A stretch of 64,000 bases of DNA from Silene latifolia (Eukaryota > Streptophyta > Magnoliopsida > Caryophyllales > Caryophyllaceae): NCBI RefSeq assembly GCF_048544455.1, contig NC_133536.1, forward strand, positions 199,023,325 to 199,087,324, given 5' to 3'. Below, piece by piece: positions 43,200 through 54,990 of this stretch. Each line of letters begins with the position of its first letter. Positions within the stretch are counted from its first letter, which is position 1. The notes under the pieces were generated by a model, which was not told the DNA's origin, searched no databases, and saw nothing but the letters and a program-made list of their open reading frames with translations. The translations under genes and the position numbers were made by a program.

Positions 43200-46100
43200 C
43201 ATAGAGACAAAGATGTCGTCAGGTGATTCAAGTGTTGCTGCGAACGTGCCGGCTAGTGGGAAGCCGACCAACACTCAAGAAGGGAAAAAGGACTCCACTG
43301 CAACCCGTCTGGCTCGGTTGGAGCTAGCCATCGGGGATTACCAAGACTCACTGTCCACCTTGGAGGTCAACGTGGGTACCCTCCAAGAACAAGTTAAGGT
43401 GTTGGAGCAAGGTGAGGAAGACCTCAAGGGGGAGGTCCAAGGAGCGGTAAACGAGCTCGCAGGCTCGTTGCGCGAGGACTTACTACGCTTGGTTCGTGAG
43501 GAGGTGGCCAAGCAGGTCCAGGCATTAAATGATAAGATGGATGAGTTCAAGGCGGAACTTGTCGTATGCCGAGCCGCTGTTGCAGGAGGTGCCATAGTGC
43601 GTGAGGCACCCAAGATTAAAGTACCTGAGCCACCAAAGTTCAATGGAAAGAGGGATGCCAAGGAGCTAGACAACTTCCTGTGGAGTGTGGAGCGCTATTT
43701 CAGTGCCCTACAAATCCAAGACGATGCAGCAAAGATCACCACCGCCACCATGTATTTATCAGACGATGCCATCCTTTGGTGGAGGAGACGAGAGGCGGAC
43801 GAGAAGAAGGGAACCTTCCATATTAGTACATGGGAGGAATTCAAGGCCGATTTCAAGAAGCAATTCTACCCTGATAATGCCGAGGAGATAGCTTTGAAGA
43901 AACTTCGGGCTTTGAAGCATACCGGGTCAATTCGTGAGTACATCAAGCAATACTCATCACTCTTGTTGGAAATCGAGGACATGCCCGAGAATTTGTCCTT
44001 CCTCTACTTTATGGATGGGTTACAAAGATGGGCTGAACAGGAACTTAAGAGACGCAATGTAAAGACGTTGGCCGAAGCAATAGCCGTGGCGGAGTCCTTG
44101 TATGAAATAAGGAGCGAGCCGAGGAAGGAGAGACACATAAACAAAGGCGGAAACAAGGAAAAAGGTGGGGGAGCAACGCCCCAAAGTAGCAGCTCGAACA
44201 CGGGGAAGCTTAACAGGGACAAAGACAAGGGTAAAACCAAGTCTTTCTCGGAGAGCAAGACGAAGAGTCGTGATTGCTTCTTGTGTGGAGGGCCACACTT
44301 TGTTCGGGAATGCCCACAACGACAAAAGTTGAATGCCATGGTGTCGGCATTCGATGAAAAGTCCGGGTCCGATGATGAAGCTAAGATGGGGTCTCTTCGC
44401 CTGCTCAACAAGATCGCTAAGGAGTCTGAGGCCATAGGTAAGCCCACAAAACTCGAAGTTTATCCTCGTTCCAATGGCCTGTTGTTTGTAGAGGCGATCG
44501 TTAATGGGAAGTGCACCAAGTCATTGTTCGATTGTGGTGCCACCCACAACTTCGTGACCAAGGCTGAAGCCACGAGGTTGGGGTTAAAATATCATAAGGA
44601 GATAGGGTCGATGAAGGCGGTAAACTCTTCATCGATGCCTATTCATGGAGTGGCCCGAGGCGTTTCTCTTCGTTTAGGTGAATGGGAGGGGAAAGCCGAC
44701 TTCACGGTGGTGACTATGGATGACTTTGCAATGGTACTTGGTCTTGAATTTATCGACTCTGTAAGGCCCATAGTGTTCGAGGAAGATGGGTCATTAACGA
44801 TAAAAAGCCAAGGTAATGCCCGAGTGGTACCCGTCACACGGGAGGAGGTTGAAGCAAAGGCGTTGTCCGCACTCCAACTTAAGAAGGGTCTTAAGCATCA
44901 TGAGGCGACATATCTAGTGGCATTAGTCGGGAATGACGCATCAATGCCAACCAAGGTACCAAGGGAGGTGCAAAAAGTCCTGAAGGAGTATCAAGACGTT
45001 ATGCCGCCTGAATTACCTAAGAGACTTCCACCTAGAAGGGAGGTGGATCATGAGATCGAGTTGGAGCCAGGATCCAAGCCGCCAGCCATGGGTCCTTATC
45101 GCATGGCACCACCAGAATTAGAAGAGTTAAGAAGGCAACTCAAAGAACTCTTGGATGCCGGGTTCATTAGGCCGTCAAAGGCCCCTTTTGGTGCTCCGGT
45201 TTTGTTCCAAAAGAAGCATGATGGGTCACTACGGATGTGTATCGATTATCGAGCTCTTAACAAGGTGACCGTTAAGAATAAATACCCAATCCCATTAGTA
45301 GCCGATCTTTTTGATCGTCTGGGAAAGGCAAGGTACTTCTCTAAACTCGATCTTCGTTCGGGGTATTGGCAAGTGAGGATTGCCGATGGGGACGAACCAA
45401 AGACTACTTGTGTGACTCGTTATGGGTCATATGAGTTCTTAGTAATGCCCTTCGGCCTTACCAATGCCCCAGCCACATTTTGTACTTTAATGAACAAGAT
45501 ATTCCACCCGTTCCTCGACAAGTTCGTGGTGGTATATCTAGACGACATTGTGGTGTATAGCGATACCTTGCAGGACCATGTGGAGCATCTTCAACAAGTA
45601 TTCCAAGTCTTGCGAGAGAATGAACTATATGTAAAGCTAGAGAAGTGCTCATTTGCTCAAGATGAGGTGTCTTTCTTAGGACACCGGGTTCGGGATGGGT
45701 CCATTATGATGGAGCATGACAAGGTCAAGGCGATCAATGAATGGGAGGTGCCCAAAAATGTGTCTGAACTATGATCCTTCCTTGGCCTAGCAAACTATTA
45801 CCGGCGATTCATCCAAGGCTATTCGGCCAAGGCGGCGCCCTTGACCGACCTGTTAAAGAAAAAGGTCTCATGGAGATGGGACGAGAAATGCAACCATGCC
45901 TTTGAGGAGCTTAAAAAGGCAATAACGAAGGAACCAGTGTTAGCCTTGCCGAACTATGAGAAGACTTTTGAAGTCCATTCTGATGCATCCGACTATGCCA
46001 TTGGCGGAGTGCTCGTTCAAGATGGACATCCCGTGGCATTCGAGTCTCGCAAGCTCAATGATACCGAGCGACGATACCCAGTGCATGACAAGGAGATGAC

Positions 46101-47799
46101 CGCTATCATTCATTGCTTGCGGATATGGAGGCATTACTTGCTCGGGAGTCGATTTGTGATAAAGACCGACAATGTTGCCACAAGCTACTTCCAAAATCAA
46201 AAGAAGCTCACTCCCAAGCAGGCAAGGTGGCAAGACTTTCTGGCCGAATTTGACTACGTCATGGAGTACAAGCCAGGCAAGACCAACACAGTTGCTGATG
46301 CATTAAGCCGTAAGGCTGCGCTAGCGAACATTAGTAGAGTTGCTAGCAATCTGATCGATCGAGTCAAGGAGGGCCTTGATAAAGATCCCTTAGCCACGAA
46401 CTTGATGACATTGGCTAAGGAGGGAAAGACTAGGAGGTTTTGGGTAGAAGATGATGTTCTCTACACCGTGGGACATCGAGTCTATGTACCAAAATGGGGA
46501 AGCTTGCGAAGGGAAGTCATGAAGGAGTGTCATGACTCGATGTGGGCGGGTCATCCAGGAATCCAAAGGACTATCGCCCTCATAGAGCAATCATTCTATT
46601 GGCCTCAAATGCGGGATGATGTTGAAGCCTATGTAAAGACATGCCTTGTGTGCCAACAAGACAAGATTGAACAACAAGTTCCAGCGGGTCTCTTACAACC
46701 CTTACCGATTCCGGACAAGCCATGGGAGAGCATTTCCATGGACTTTATTTCGGCTTTACCCAAGTCTGATGGGTGTGGCTCGATCTTGGTGGTGGTTGAT
46801 AGATTCTCCAAGTATGGGACGTTCATACCAGCGACAAAGGATTGTACGGGCGAGGAAGCGGCAAGGTTGTTCTTTAAGAACGTTGTCAAGTATTGGGGAC
46901 TACCGAAGAGCATCGTAAGTGACCGAGATCCCCGCTTCACAGCACGTTTTTGGACGGAGTTGTTCAAACTAATGGGGTCGAGTCTACATTTCTCTACAAG
47001 CTTCCATCCTCAAACCGATGGGCAGACAGAGAGAGTCAATGCCTTACTCGAACTTTATCTTAGGCACTTTGTAAGTGCCAATCAAAAGAATTGGGCTAAG
47101 TTGATGGATGTTGCTCAATTCTCTTATAATCTTCAAAGGTCAGAGTCTACTGGTCAAAGTCCGTTCGAGATTGTCACAGGACACCAACCTTTGACACCCC
47201 AAGCCATAGCGTCTGGATATTCGGGCCAAAGTCCAGCAGCATTCCGCGTGGCAAGGGGATGGCATGAGCAACTCGATATTGCCAAAGCATACTTGGATAA
47301 AGCCTCGAAGAAAATGAAGAAATGGGCAGACAAGCGTCGTCGAGACTTGGAGTTCCAAGTAGGTGACTTAGTCATGGTAAAGCTACTCCCGCAACAATTT
47401 AAAGTGTTTAGGCAAGTACACAAGGGATTAGTGCGGAAGTATGAGGGACCATTTCCCGTCATCAAGAAAATAGGAAAGGTCTCATATAAGGTCGAATTGC
47501 CACCTAAGCTGAGGATTCACCCTGTGTTCCATGTTAGCATGTTGAAGCCATACCATGGGGACGCGGAGGATCCAAGTCGTGGGGAGTCACGAAGAGCTCC
47601 CACCGCGGTAGTGGCTTCCTTTGAAAGGGAAGTTGAACAAGTTCTGGCCGACCGAGTCATTAGAAAACGAGGAGTCCCAAGGACTAGAGAGTTCTTAATC
47701 CGATGGAAGGGGCTACCTGAAAGCGAGGCGTCATGGGAGAGAGAAGAAGATCTTTGGCAATTCAAAGATATGATAAGACGTTTCGACGAGCAACCGTGA
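43200..47799 (+). pseudogene. Chromovirus gag-pol region (fossil)
   Basis: Parts in order: gag about 43200-44420, with capsid core near 43640-44090 and zinc knuckle [13 protein letters not shown] near 44275; protease about 44450-44830 with [10 protein letters not shown]; reverse transcriptase about 45000-45720 with [21 protein letters not shown] and YLDDIVVYS; RNase H about 45950-46310 ([21 protein letters not shown]); integrase about 46500-47300 with zinc-binding [35 protein letters not shown] and [10 protein letters not shown]; chromodomain about 47620-47780 ([16 protein letters not shown]). Nearly whole, about one break. Confidence 0.92.
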
Positions 47800-47818
47800 C
47801 GAGGTCGTCAACGGCTTT

Positions 47819-47830
47819 GGTGGGGGAGAA
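47819..47830 (+). other. Chromovirus polypurine tract
   Basis: GGTGGGGGAGAA immediately before the 3' LTR. Confidence 0.9.
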
Positions 47831-48409
47831 TGTAACGATCCGCCTTAATATGAGGATTTTTTCCCGAAACCATGCTGAAAATTGAGTTCAGTGGACTAGA
47901 TTTCTCCGGAACATGCTAGAAGCTCCTAGAAGAATCCGGAATGTTCTAGAAGAATCTAGGTCCTTCAAGAATTTTCTAGGACATCCTAGATAAATCATGT
48001 GCATACTAGATTAATCTAGAATCAACATGTAAATATAGGAAACTTGTGCATATTCTAGAAGAGTCTAGAGTAGTCCCGAGACTTCTAGGACACTTTAAGG
48101 TTCTATATGACTCCTTAGGAGCTCTATAAATAGGAGGGCATGGCTTCATTTGCCATCCATCCAAGAACATTCACACAAACTCACTTTGTAAACATTCTTG
48201 TAATCTTCAAGCTTTCTTAATAAAAGCAATCTATTTCCAACACCAAGTATTATTAGCCTTCTTGTTCTAAGTTCCAACTTCACTTGTTAAGTGTCTAAGG
48301 CATAGCCTAGCACATCTTGAGGGTCTTGCTTGACTTGGCTTGCAACGGGATCGCAAGTCGAGTAGCACACGAGTTTGATTCAAGGGGGTAAAGTAGTCAT
48401 CTCGTGACA
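47831..48409 (+). repeat. Chromovirus 3' LTR
   Basis: 579 bp, read as identical to the 5' LTR, including both heat-shock elements and the TATA box. Confidence 0.93.
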
Positions 48410-48672
48410 TATAGCTCTGTTTGTATTTTGTAACATCATACAAGATTAACTTAAAGAATTAGAAATTACATATTCAGCTAATGCCTATCAAAGTACACCA
48501 ACTCCTATCAGACGTATCAGTCATCCTCATTTCTCCTTGAAACACACCTATGACTCGAAAAGTGTAAGTGTTAGTGTTATCATGATTCAGACGAAAAGTA
48601 ACTTGTGACATCTCACAATCGTCACACTTTGTTTTTTAACATTATTTTAATCGAAAGGAAACATAAACTTAT

Positions 48673-49235
48673 TGTTGGGGAAGCGTCCTGTAAACCCGGT
48701 GCGAGAAGAATCTCACCCAACAACAATACTACGAAGGAACACACAACGAACGTAAGTAAAAACAAATAAAAATGACACCACAATTTATCACGTGGAAACC
48801 CTTCTCAATTAAGGGAAAAACCACGACTCTCTCGACAAATTAATTCACTTAATAAGATATTACAAAGTTCGTAAGTACAATCACTCACACTAGTATTGTC
48901 ACTTTCTCTCAAACTTTGCCTCGCTCTTATTATTTGTAATGGATGTTGAACACTCTCTTTTCTCTCTTTAGAACAAGAAGTATTCTCACCAATATAATTT
49001 AATTTGTCTCTCTATATTTTGTGTGTAAAAACTATTAGCAACAATATCTATTTATACTAAAAGTTCTTAAAACTTCTAACAAACCATTAATTGTTTAATT
49101 AAAAACAATTCTATAACTCTTTGTGCATTGCATGTTTCTTCTTCCAAAACGTAAATAATTTACGTATTTCCATTTGAAACATCAACACTTATTTCACCAT
49201 TTAATTTTAGGAGTTTTGGGAAGATTAATCCAACA
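48673..49235. mobile_element. Solo LTR, copia-like (fossil)
   Basis: 563 bp, TGTTGGGGAAGC...AATCCAACA, with a perfect 5-bp target duplication cttat (48668-48672 and 49236-49240). The ACGTGGAAACCC...AAAAACCACGACTC segment is one I recall from plant copia LTRs. No internal region. Confidence 0.85.
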
Positions 49236-49497
49236 CTTATAATGCGTCACAAATAAAATTTATGAAGAGTTAGTGTGTTTGTGTTACCATGATTTTATGT
49301 AACTTAACAAGAACAGAAACATTGTTGTGCATTCGAAGTAGCTTTTAATATACGGTTAGGAATAATTGGACAAGGTAGGTTTGATAAACTACTTGGTTGA
49401 ATTTTCCAACGTAGTTTTACCGACTCTAAGTTACTAGTCAACTATTGATGACTTATTTCGTTCTATTAGGTAGAAAGAAGACATGTCAAACGGGTAG

Positions 49498-50102
49498 GAG
49501 AGTAGGCAATGGGCCGTGCTGGGCTGGCCCGTGTGTCGGCCCGCCGTGCCTTCTTTCAAAATTGGCCCAACCCATGCAAGAATATTGGGCTTCTCAGCCC
49601 GTGTCGTGCCAGACTGCCAGGCCCACTGATCCAAATCTACGCCGCAGCCCACTCAAGGCACGACCTTTGTCGTGCTTGGGCCGTGCCTGGCCTATGGCTT
49701 TTCGTGCCTTGTCCGTGGACCGGCCCATGTACTTTAATATTTTTTTAATTTAAAAAAAAAAGGTTATAGAATTGATATATTTTTAGTACTTTTTGTTTAA
49801 TAAATGATGATTAATGGTTTAAATATATATTTTATTAAATATTAATGTGTTTTTTGTTTAATAAATAATGATCAACGGGTTATTCTTCGGGTCGGGCCGG
49901 GCCGTGCCAAGCCCGTCGTGCCGGGCTCCACCGTGCCTGGGTTGTGCCTTGCCTGGGAACAGATTTCTGAAGAAAATCGCGTCGGAGTCCGTCTCAAGCC
50001 CGGTCGTGCGGTGCCCGTGCTTCCTCGATTTTCTTGCTGGGTCGGGCCGTACCGTGCCTGGCCGTGCCGCCCATCGGCCCACGGCCCTTTATGCCAACTC
50101 TA
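49498..50102. mobile_element. hAT-type non-autonomous element, GGGCCGTG-rich
   Basis: Ends GAGAGTAGGCAA and, inverted, TAGAGTTGGCAT, close to the ends of the element at 26373. The left flank acgggtag and right flank agtag fit an 8-bp target duplication that lost three bases; the paralogous empty site near 38070 supports the borders. Both halves are rich in GGGCCGTGCC-type words around an AT-rich centre. Confidence 0.75.
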
Positions 50103-50164
50103 AGTAGGACGGGGTTACAGTTTCAATCATTTCGAAAACGAGTCTATTTCAGCTTTGTAAAATC

Positions 50165-50350
50165 AGCAACTCTCCCTTGTGACAAGACATATCTGTCACA
50201 AGCTTGCGACGAGTCAAGTATGGGTAGATAAGACAAAACAGATTGTTATTCCCTATGTATTCTGCTTTTGTCTTATCTATCTCATATGGATAATACTTGA
50301 CCGGTCCCAAGTTTGCGACGGAATATGTCCGTCACACATGAGAATTTGTG
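50165..50350. mobile_element. MITE with CCGTCGCAA-type inverted repeat
   Basis: Left arm TGTCACAAGCTTGCGACGAG, then GTAGATAAGACAAAA; right arm is its imperfect inverse ending TTTGCGACGGAATATGTCCG. About 180 bp. Confidence 0.6.
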
Positions 50351-50956
50351 TTGTAAAATACTTCGTATGAGTTTGTGCTAGTAGGGTTCTAGCTTAGCTA
50401 ATTAGGAAGAATTGACAAAAGTTATACCCGATGTGGATCCATTTTTTTTTATTCGTTTGAAATTTTAGGCGGCATACCTTGAAAATTTCTGAAATATGAT
50501 AATTGACAAAACAATTGAGAGCAATCTGCTTCATTGAAGCTGAAGATGACCGGTACCAATACCAGATGGATGACATAAATCATTATAACGACCGAACTTA
50601 TTTAACTTAATTTCCTACTTAAAAATAAAATAATTGCATCTAAAAGGCTACTTGAATCAAAACCGACCCGAATCGACCACTCACCTAACAACGACCTACA
50701 TGAAATGACTTGACCCAAAGAATGATCTTGACTCAACAAAACATAATCTAATATAGTACTCATCGATTTAAGGTGATTAGTAAATAACTCGAGACAAGTA
50801 GACAACCGTTTGTCATCTTTACTCTTACATAGTAGTTCTCCGAATCTCCGATATCTAGAATGAATAAAGAACTAGCAAAAGTACTGCCCGTTTGCCAGTC
50901 GAAGATAAGTATACATGTCATTGCCATTCATTTCTTTGTTGTATTTAAATGCATAC
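50351..50956. other. Intergenic, nothing recognised
   Basis: AT-rich, no gene, repeat end or RNA gene that I can support. Confidence 0.4.
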
Positions 50957-50964
50957 AGAGCGAA

Positions 50965-51781
50965 CAGGGGCGGCCCATTGGATTTAGAGGCCCTGTTCCA
51001 AATATTAGGTGGAAGTCCTTACGATTATCGTCTCATATTTTTTATAGTTATAACTTATAAGAAAATATGAAACCTTTAATATATGAAGAGGCGTAATATT
51101 CAAATTTCAAATACTATAAATATAAAATTAATCGCGTTAATGATTCGATTTTAATCATAAAACTTTAGTTATAATTTTGTTTCTTGTAAACAAATATTCT
51201 CTCTATTTCTTCCAATTAGCGTATTTACACTTTTACTAAACTTTAGTTATATTATTTTGTTTCTTGTAAACAAATATTCTCTCTATTTCTTCCAATTAGC
51301 GTATTTAAACTTTTACTTCTAGGAGTAAAGTATTTTGAAAAATAAGGCTACAATAAAAATTTAGTACGGTAAGTGCATCATCGATAATAACATGTATGTT
51401 TGTTCCGTCAAATAAGATCACTTTTCTAACACCATTTTTATTTAAGACCCTCTTAATTTATAAACTGTTTTTACACCCGATTAATTTAGAAGTAGAAGTA
51501 AAACAAGGGAGTTTGAGGTTTCAGGTTAAGACGATCATAAGTAATTCAACATTTTTTTAAAAGCGACAAAATTATCAAGGGAGTTAGTTAGAGGTTTCAG
51601 GAATCGAGCCTAGGACTTTGTTGTTTTCTATTAGGCTCACTACCACTATGGCATAGTAAGGCTTGTCAACATTATAGAACGTTAATACATACTTAAACAA
51701 TAACTCTTTTTTGATGAGGCCCCCAACCCCATTGGGCCCCGGTTCGGTGAACCTAATTGAACAGGGTGTGGGCCTCCCCTG
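50965..51781. mobile_element. hAT-type non-autonomous element (CAGGGGCGGCC ends)
   Basis: Perfect 8-bp target duplication agagcgaa (50957-50964 and 51782-51789); ends CAGGGGCGGCCC and, inverted, CAGGGGAGGCCC. 817 bp, no transposase. Contains a tandem duplication of a 79-bp unit at 51159-51317. Confidence 0.88.
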
Positions 51782-51929
51782 AGAGCGAAGATGATATAAC
51801 AATTAGCATGGCTTATTCTTATGCAATTTCCTATACTTATAACTCGAATGTATATAAATTATGTATGTTTATCAATGCAATTCCTCCACTTAATATTGCA
51901 TTTTTAATTGGCCTGACTTTGACAATTGT

Positions 51930-52040
51930 AGTATAGTATTCTCACTATCCGTCTTAAACGGGTCAAATACACCCATGTATATACTGGTGATATTTTGCGT
52001 GTCTTAAACTTAAGACAGATAGTGTCGTCTTAAGCAAAAC
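51930..52040. mobile_element. CCGTCT-family MITE
   Basis: Ends ATTCTCACTATCCGTCTTAA and GTCGTCTTAAGCAAAAC; interior GGGTCAAATACACCC shared in type with the copy at 19062. Confidence 0.5.
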
Positions 52041-52230
52041 TAGCTCATCTATGCATTGTACATAAAAAGTCATGAATTCTCGTAATCGCATGGATTGTGT
52101 CCATCTCAATTGAGGTTTATCTTTAAATATCCAACCCTCAAGTTCACTTGTATTTCCAGAAAATTGACGCAGTTATGAATTAATTCATTCCCAACTTTTT
52201 TTCCTTCTCATAAAGTTATTTTGCTGGGTT

Positions 52231-52822
52231 GAATGTTTTTTGAGTAAAAGATCAATTTCATTAATAATAATATGTCGAATTGCAACAACAATTAAAATTA
52301 ATAGAATACAAATTTATAAAACACAAGCAAGACAAACTCTTTCTAAAACTAAGATTGTTATTAGATAAAAACGCTTCTGCACACCACCCTTTAAAATACC
52401 GTTGTTTCTCCATACAGCCAACTGCGAGGGGATTCATAGATCTGATAATAAAGTTTTGAAAAAGATGAATCTTGTCCGATCTCACAAAACGTAAGCAATA
52501 ATCCAATATCCATTGCAGCACCATATGATTACAGATAAGACAATTGATCTTCCACATAATTCTTGAACCTCTCAAATAGAGGGGGATGAAATTCACACAA
52601 AGGCGAGAACAAATCTCCAATAAAGGAGAGGCAAGAGTTATTTGCATATAATTAATAATTAATAGATATGAGTATTTAGTAAGAAAAACGGAAAAAAATG
52701 GGGCTTACCTCCACCAAATTGGTAGACGGTAGCCCCTAATTGATGAACTTGAAGGTTAGGGTTTTTAGAGGTTTTTAGAGACTTTTTTTAGAGAGAGACT
52801 ATCTAATAATGTTTTTTTGTTT
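52231..52822 (-). mobile_element. Possible short LINE-derived element
   Basis: On the minus strand the right part begins with CTCTCTCTAAAAAAAG...AAAACCCTAACC and GGGGCTACCGTC, a style I know from plant L1 5' ends, and the left side is T-rich like a reversed tail. TGCTGGGTT occurs on both sides (52222-52230 and 52823-52831). A 128-residue frame (52261-52647, minus) matches nothing I recognise. Tentative. Confidence 0.3.
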
Positions 52823-52989
52823 CTGCTGGGTTTTGGGGGACCCCTTCAATTCCATATATTATCGTCATGAAGGTAGTAAAAAATTAATCAAAGAGTACCA
52901 TAATCTTTATATATAAGACAATGGAAATTTTTACATGGAATTACTTCTAAAAGTGTATAATTGTATAGATATAAAAATATTAATATGCA

Positions 52990-53103
52990 ATTGATGTGTT
53001 GGACAATCATTCAATATACTAGCCTAACGCCCCAGGTTCGAGCCCTTGTAGCATCATTTTGTTGAAATTCAATTAATTAAATCTAACTTTGAACAAAAAA
53101 AAA
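52990..53103 (+). repeat. Possible small SINE
   Basis: A B-box-like GGTTCGAGCCC (about 53035-53045) and a terminal A-run (about 53094-53104); no clear A-box or target duplication. Confidence 0.3.
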
Positions 53104-53558
53104 AGGGAAATTCCCACTTATACCTCTTCTTTTCAGGAAATCTCACTTGTACCCTCCTGAGGAAGAAGGGTAAAAGATGAATGTTGGAGATGAAGATGTT
53201 TGTTGGAGAAAAAAACAAATATTACAATTAGGGTACTCTTCTTCATATCGTTTACGTAGCCTTCAACATCTTACTCGATGGTACTTAACACTTCTTCCAC
53301 ACTTCATAATGACAAGCAAGAATTTACTTACCTTCTTAATTATTGGTGCTTAGTATTATGGTCATGATTTCTATGTAACTAGGATGTTGGAGTGTGGGGT
53401 TTACTTAAAAGTAGAGGTATATGTGAGATTAGCTTATACTTGAGGGGTATAAGTGAGAATAACTCGTAAATTGAAGGGTATAAGCGGGTTTTCCTGAAAA
53501 ATAAGGGTACAGGTGGGATTAGCCCATAGCACAAGGGTACAAATGAGAATTTCTCCAA
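53104..53558. mobile_element. MITE with repeated GGGTATAAGTGAGA words
   Basis: Ends AGGGAAATTCCCACTTATAC and, inverted, GGAGAAATTCTCATTTGTAC. The right third (about 53410-53555) holds four imperfect copies of a ~40-bp unit (GGGTATAAGTGAGAAT...). A-rich flanks prevent a target-duplication call. Confidence 0.6.
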
Positions 53559-53659
53559 AAAAAAATAAGCCAAGCCTAACTACAACAAAATTCGAACACG
53601 TGACCATCAAGTAACTTTGTAAGCCTCTTACCACCAGACCAAGAAAACTATCATGCTAA

Positions 53660-53947
53660 CAGGGGCGTCTCGAATAATTCGGAGGCCCGTGCAAAATAAA
53701 AACGGAGGCCCTCAAAATTTAAGAAAATAAATAAAATAAATTAAAATGGTTATGGCAAGGCTCAAACTCGGGTAGCTTGAACAATTGAAACACGTATTCA
53801 CCAATGTGCTATCACACTTTTGTTAATATACATGGAGATTATTATGTATATATGACTAATGTTTTCATACTTTATACGAACACGAAGCCCAAAAATTTGG
53901 AGGCCCAGTTCGCGCGCTCAGCCCGCACTTGGTCATAGCCGCCCCTG
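53660..53947. mobile_element. hAT-type MITE (CAGGGGCG ends)
   Basis: Perfect 8-bp target duplication catgctaa (53652-53659 and 53948-53955); ends CAGGGGCGTCTC and, inverted, CAGGGGCGGCTA. 288 bp. Related in its ends and GGAGGCCC words to the element at 50965. Confidence 0.88.
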
Positions 53948-53955
53948 CATGCTAA

Positions 53956-54900
53956 AGAAGGGGTCTCTTATTGTCTAAACGTAAATTTTCAGTTTTTTTT
54001 CTCTCGTTACGTGAAGGCACGTGCCCTTACACCAAAAAAAATCCGCCACTGTGTTTTAGTGCTAGAAAGTAGGCTTGATTAGTTAAATTAATATCGAAAT
54101 GAAACTTTATGAAAGCAAGTATTATGGACTAGAACTTTTTAGAGTAGAGGAAGAATAAAAGAAAAGTACTCCGTACTAGACAAAAAGGATATATTGGGTG
54201 AAAGCAGTAGAATTGATCTTCAGAGAAGATTAGGGAAAAAAATATTGTCAAGCAATCATCATCTATAAATAATATTAAAAGGCATGTTGATGGCTTAATT
54301 GACAAGAATTTAACATTTTCTAGCTTATTATGATGTCACCTCATCACCATGTAAAATTACTAAACTAACCATTTCACATCCCCTATTTACTAAATGAATA
54401 GGCGAAACTCCCACTTTTCCCGCCTAAAATATATTTCCTAGAATAGTATATGGTATTTTTAATGTATACTATAAGTGTGGACATGATAAGGTATAAATGT
54501 ACATAATCTTTTGTATTTGAATATTTATATCATTAAATATTTCAAATTCTGCACAAATTTATCTCCGATCTTTTTACGATAAAGAAATTCTTTTTTTAAA
54601 GAACATAATGATAAAAATTTATTGACTTTTTATGATAAGTTGCGGCTAAAAAATATGGTATTAGTAAATATTTGTTAAAAATTCATTGACTTTTTATGAT
54701 AAAATTTGCAGCCAAAAAATATATTATTAGTATATATATTTATAAATTAACATAATTAATTTCTCGGTAAAAAAAAAAAAACATTTTATTACTTCTTACG
54801 ATCTAAATTTTTATTTATTTTTCCAATCAAAATACATTAAGGAGAAACATGAAAAATAATTGAATTGTCAATTTAAATTTTATAAATAATACACTACAAA
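53956..54900. other. AT-rich intergenic
   Basis: Direct repeats such as ATTCATTGACTTTTTATGATAA (about 54620 and 54680) are present; no gene seen. Confidence 0.4.
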
Positions 54901-54904
54901 GTAA

Positions 54905-54990
54905 AATTTTATAAATACCGTGCATATATTGCACGTGGTCTATATTAGTAACTCTATAAATATCGCGCATTCATTGCGCGAGATCTAAAT
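54905..54990 (+). mobile_element. Two tandem Helitron-like 3' termini
   Basis: Hairpins CGTGCATATATTGCACG and CGCGCATTCATTGCGCG are each followed within about 10 bp by AGTA/AGTT contexts (CTATATTAGTA, CTAAATTAGTT), degenerate forms of the Helitron 3' end (hairpin then CTAGT). No helicase coding seen. Confidence 0.45.

Larger units (their letters stand above)
42589..48409 (+). mobile_element. Ty3/gypsy chromovirus, very young (fossil, nearly whole)
   Basis: 5821-bp element: LTR 42589-43167, primer site 43170-43181, gag-pol region, polypurine tract 47819-47830, LTR 47831-48409. The two 579-bp LTRs read as identical. A 4-bp tata flanks both sides (42585-42588 and 48410-48413). A C-terminal chromodomain marks it as a chromovirus; the gag most resembles the Galadriel/Monkey group as I recall it. 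It looks close to whole, with about one break. Identical LTRs suggest insertion within roughly the last hundred thousand years under usual plant rates (inference). Confidence 0.93.
48560..50130. repeat. Paralogous block P2 (partner at about 30690-38095)
   Basis: Host sequence shared with P1, interrupted here by a solo LTR (48673-49235) and a hAT element (49498-50102). Where P1 carries the LINE, P2 keeps the empty site (49406-49418); where P2 carries the hAT element, P1 keeps the empty site (about 38070). Confidence 0.82.

Noticed and set aside
43338-47765. Minus-strand frames within the chromovirus
   Set aside because: Antisense shadows of gag-pol; no recognisable domains.
49445-50107. Cys/Pro/Arg-rich frames
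   Set aside because: Translations of GGGCC/CGTGCC repeats in the hAT element at 49498.
51584-51802. 72-residue minus-strand frame
   Set aside because: Overlaps the right end and target duplication of a hAT element; not a gene.
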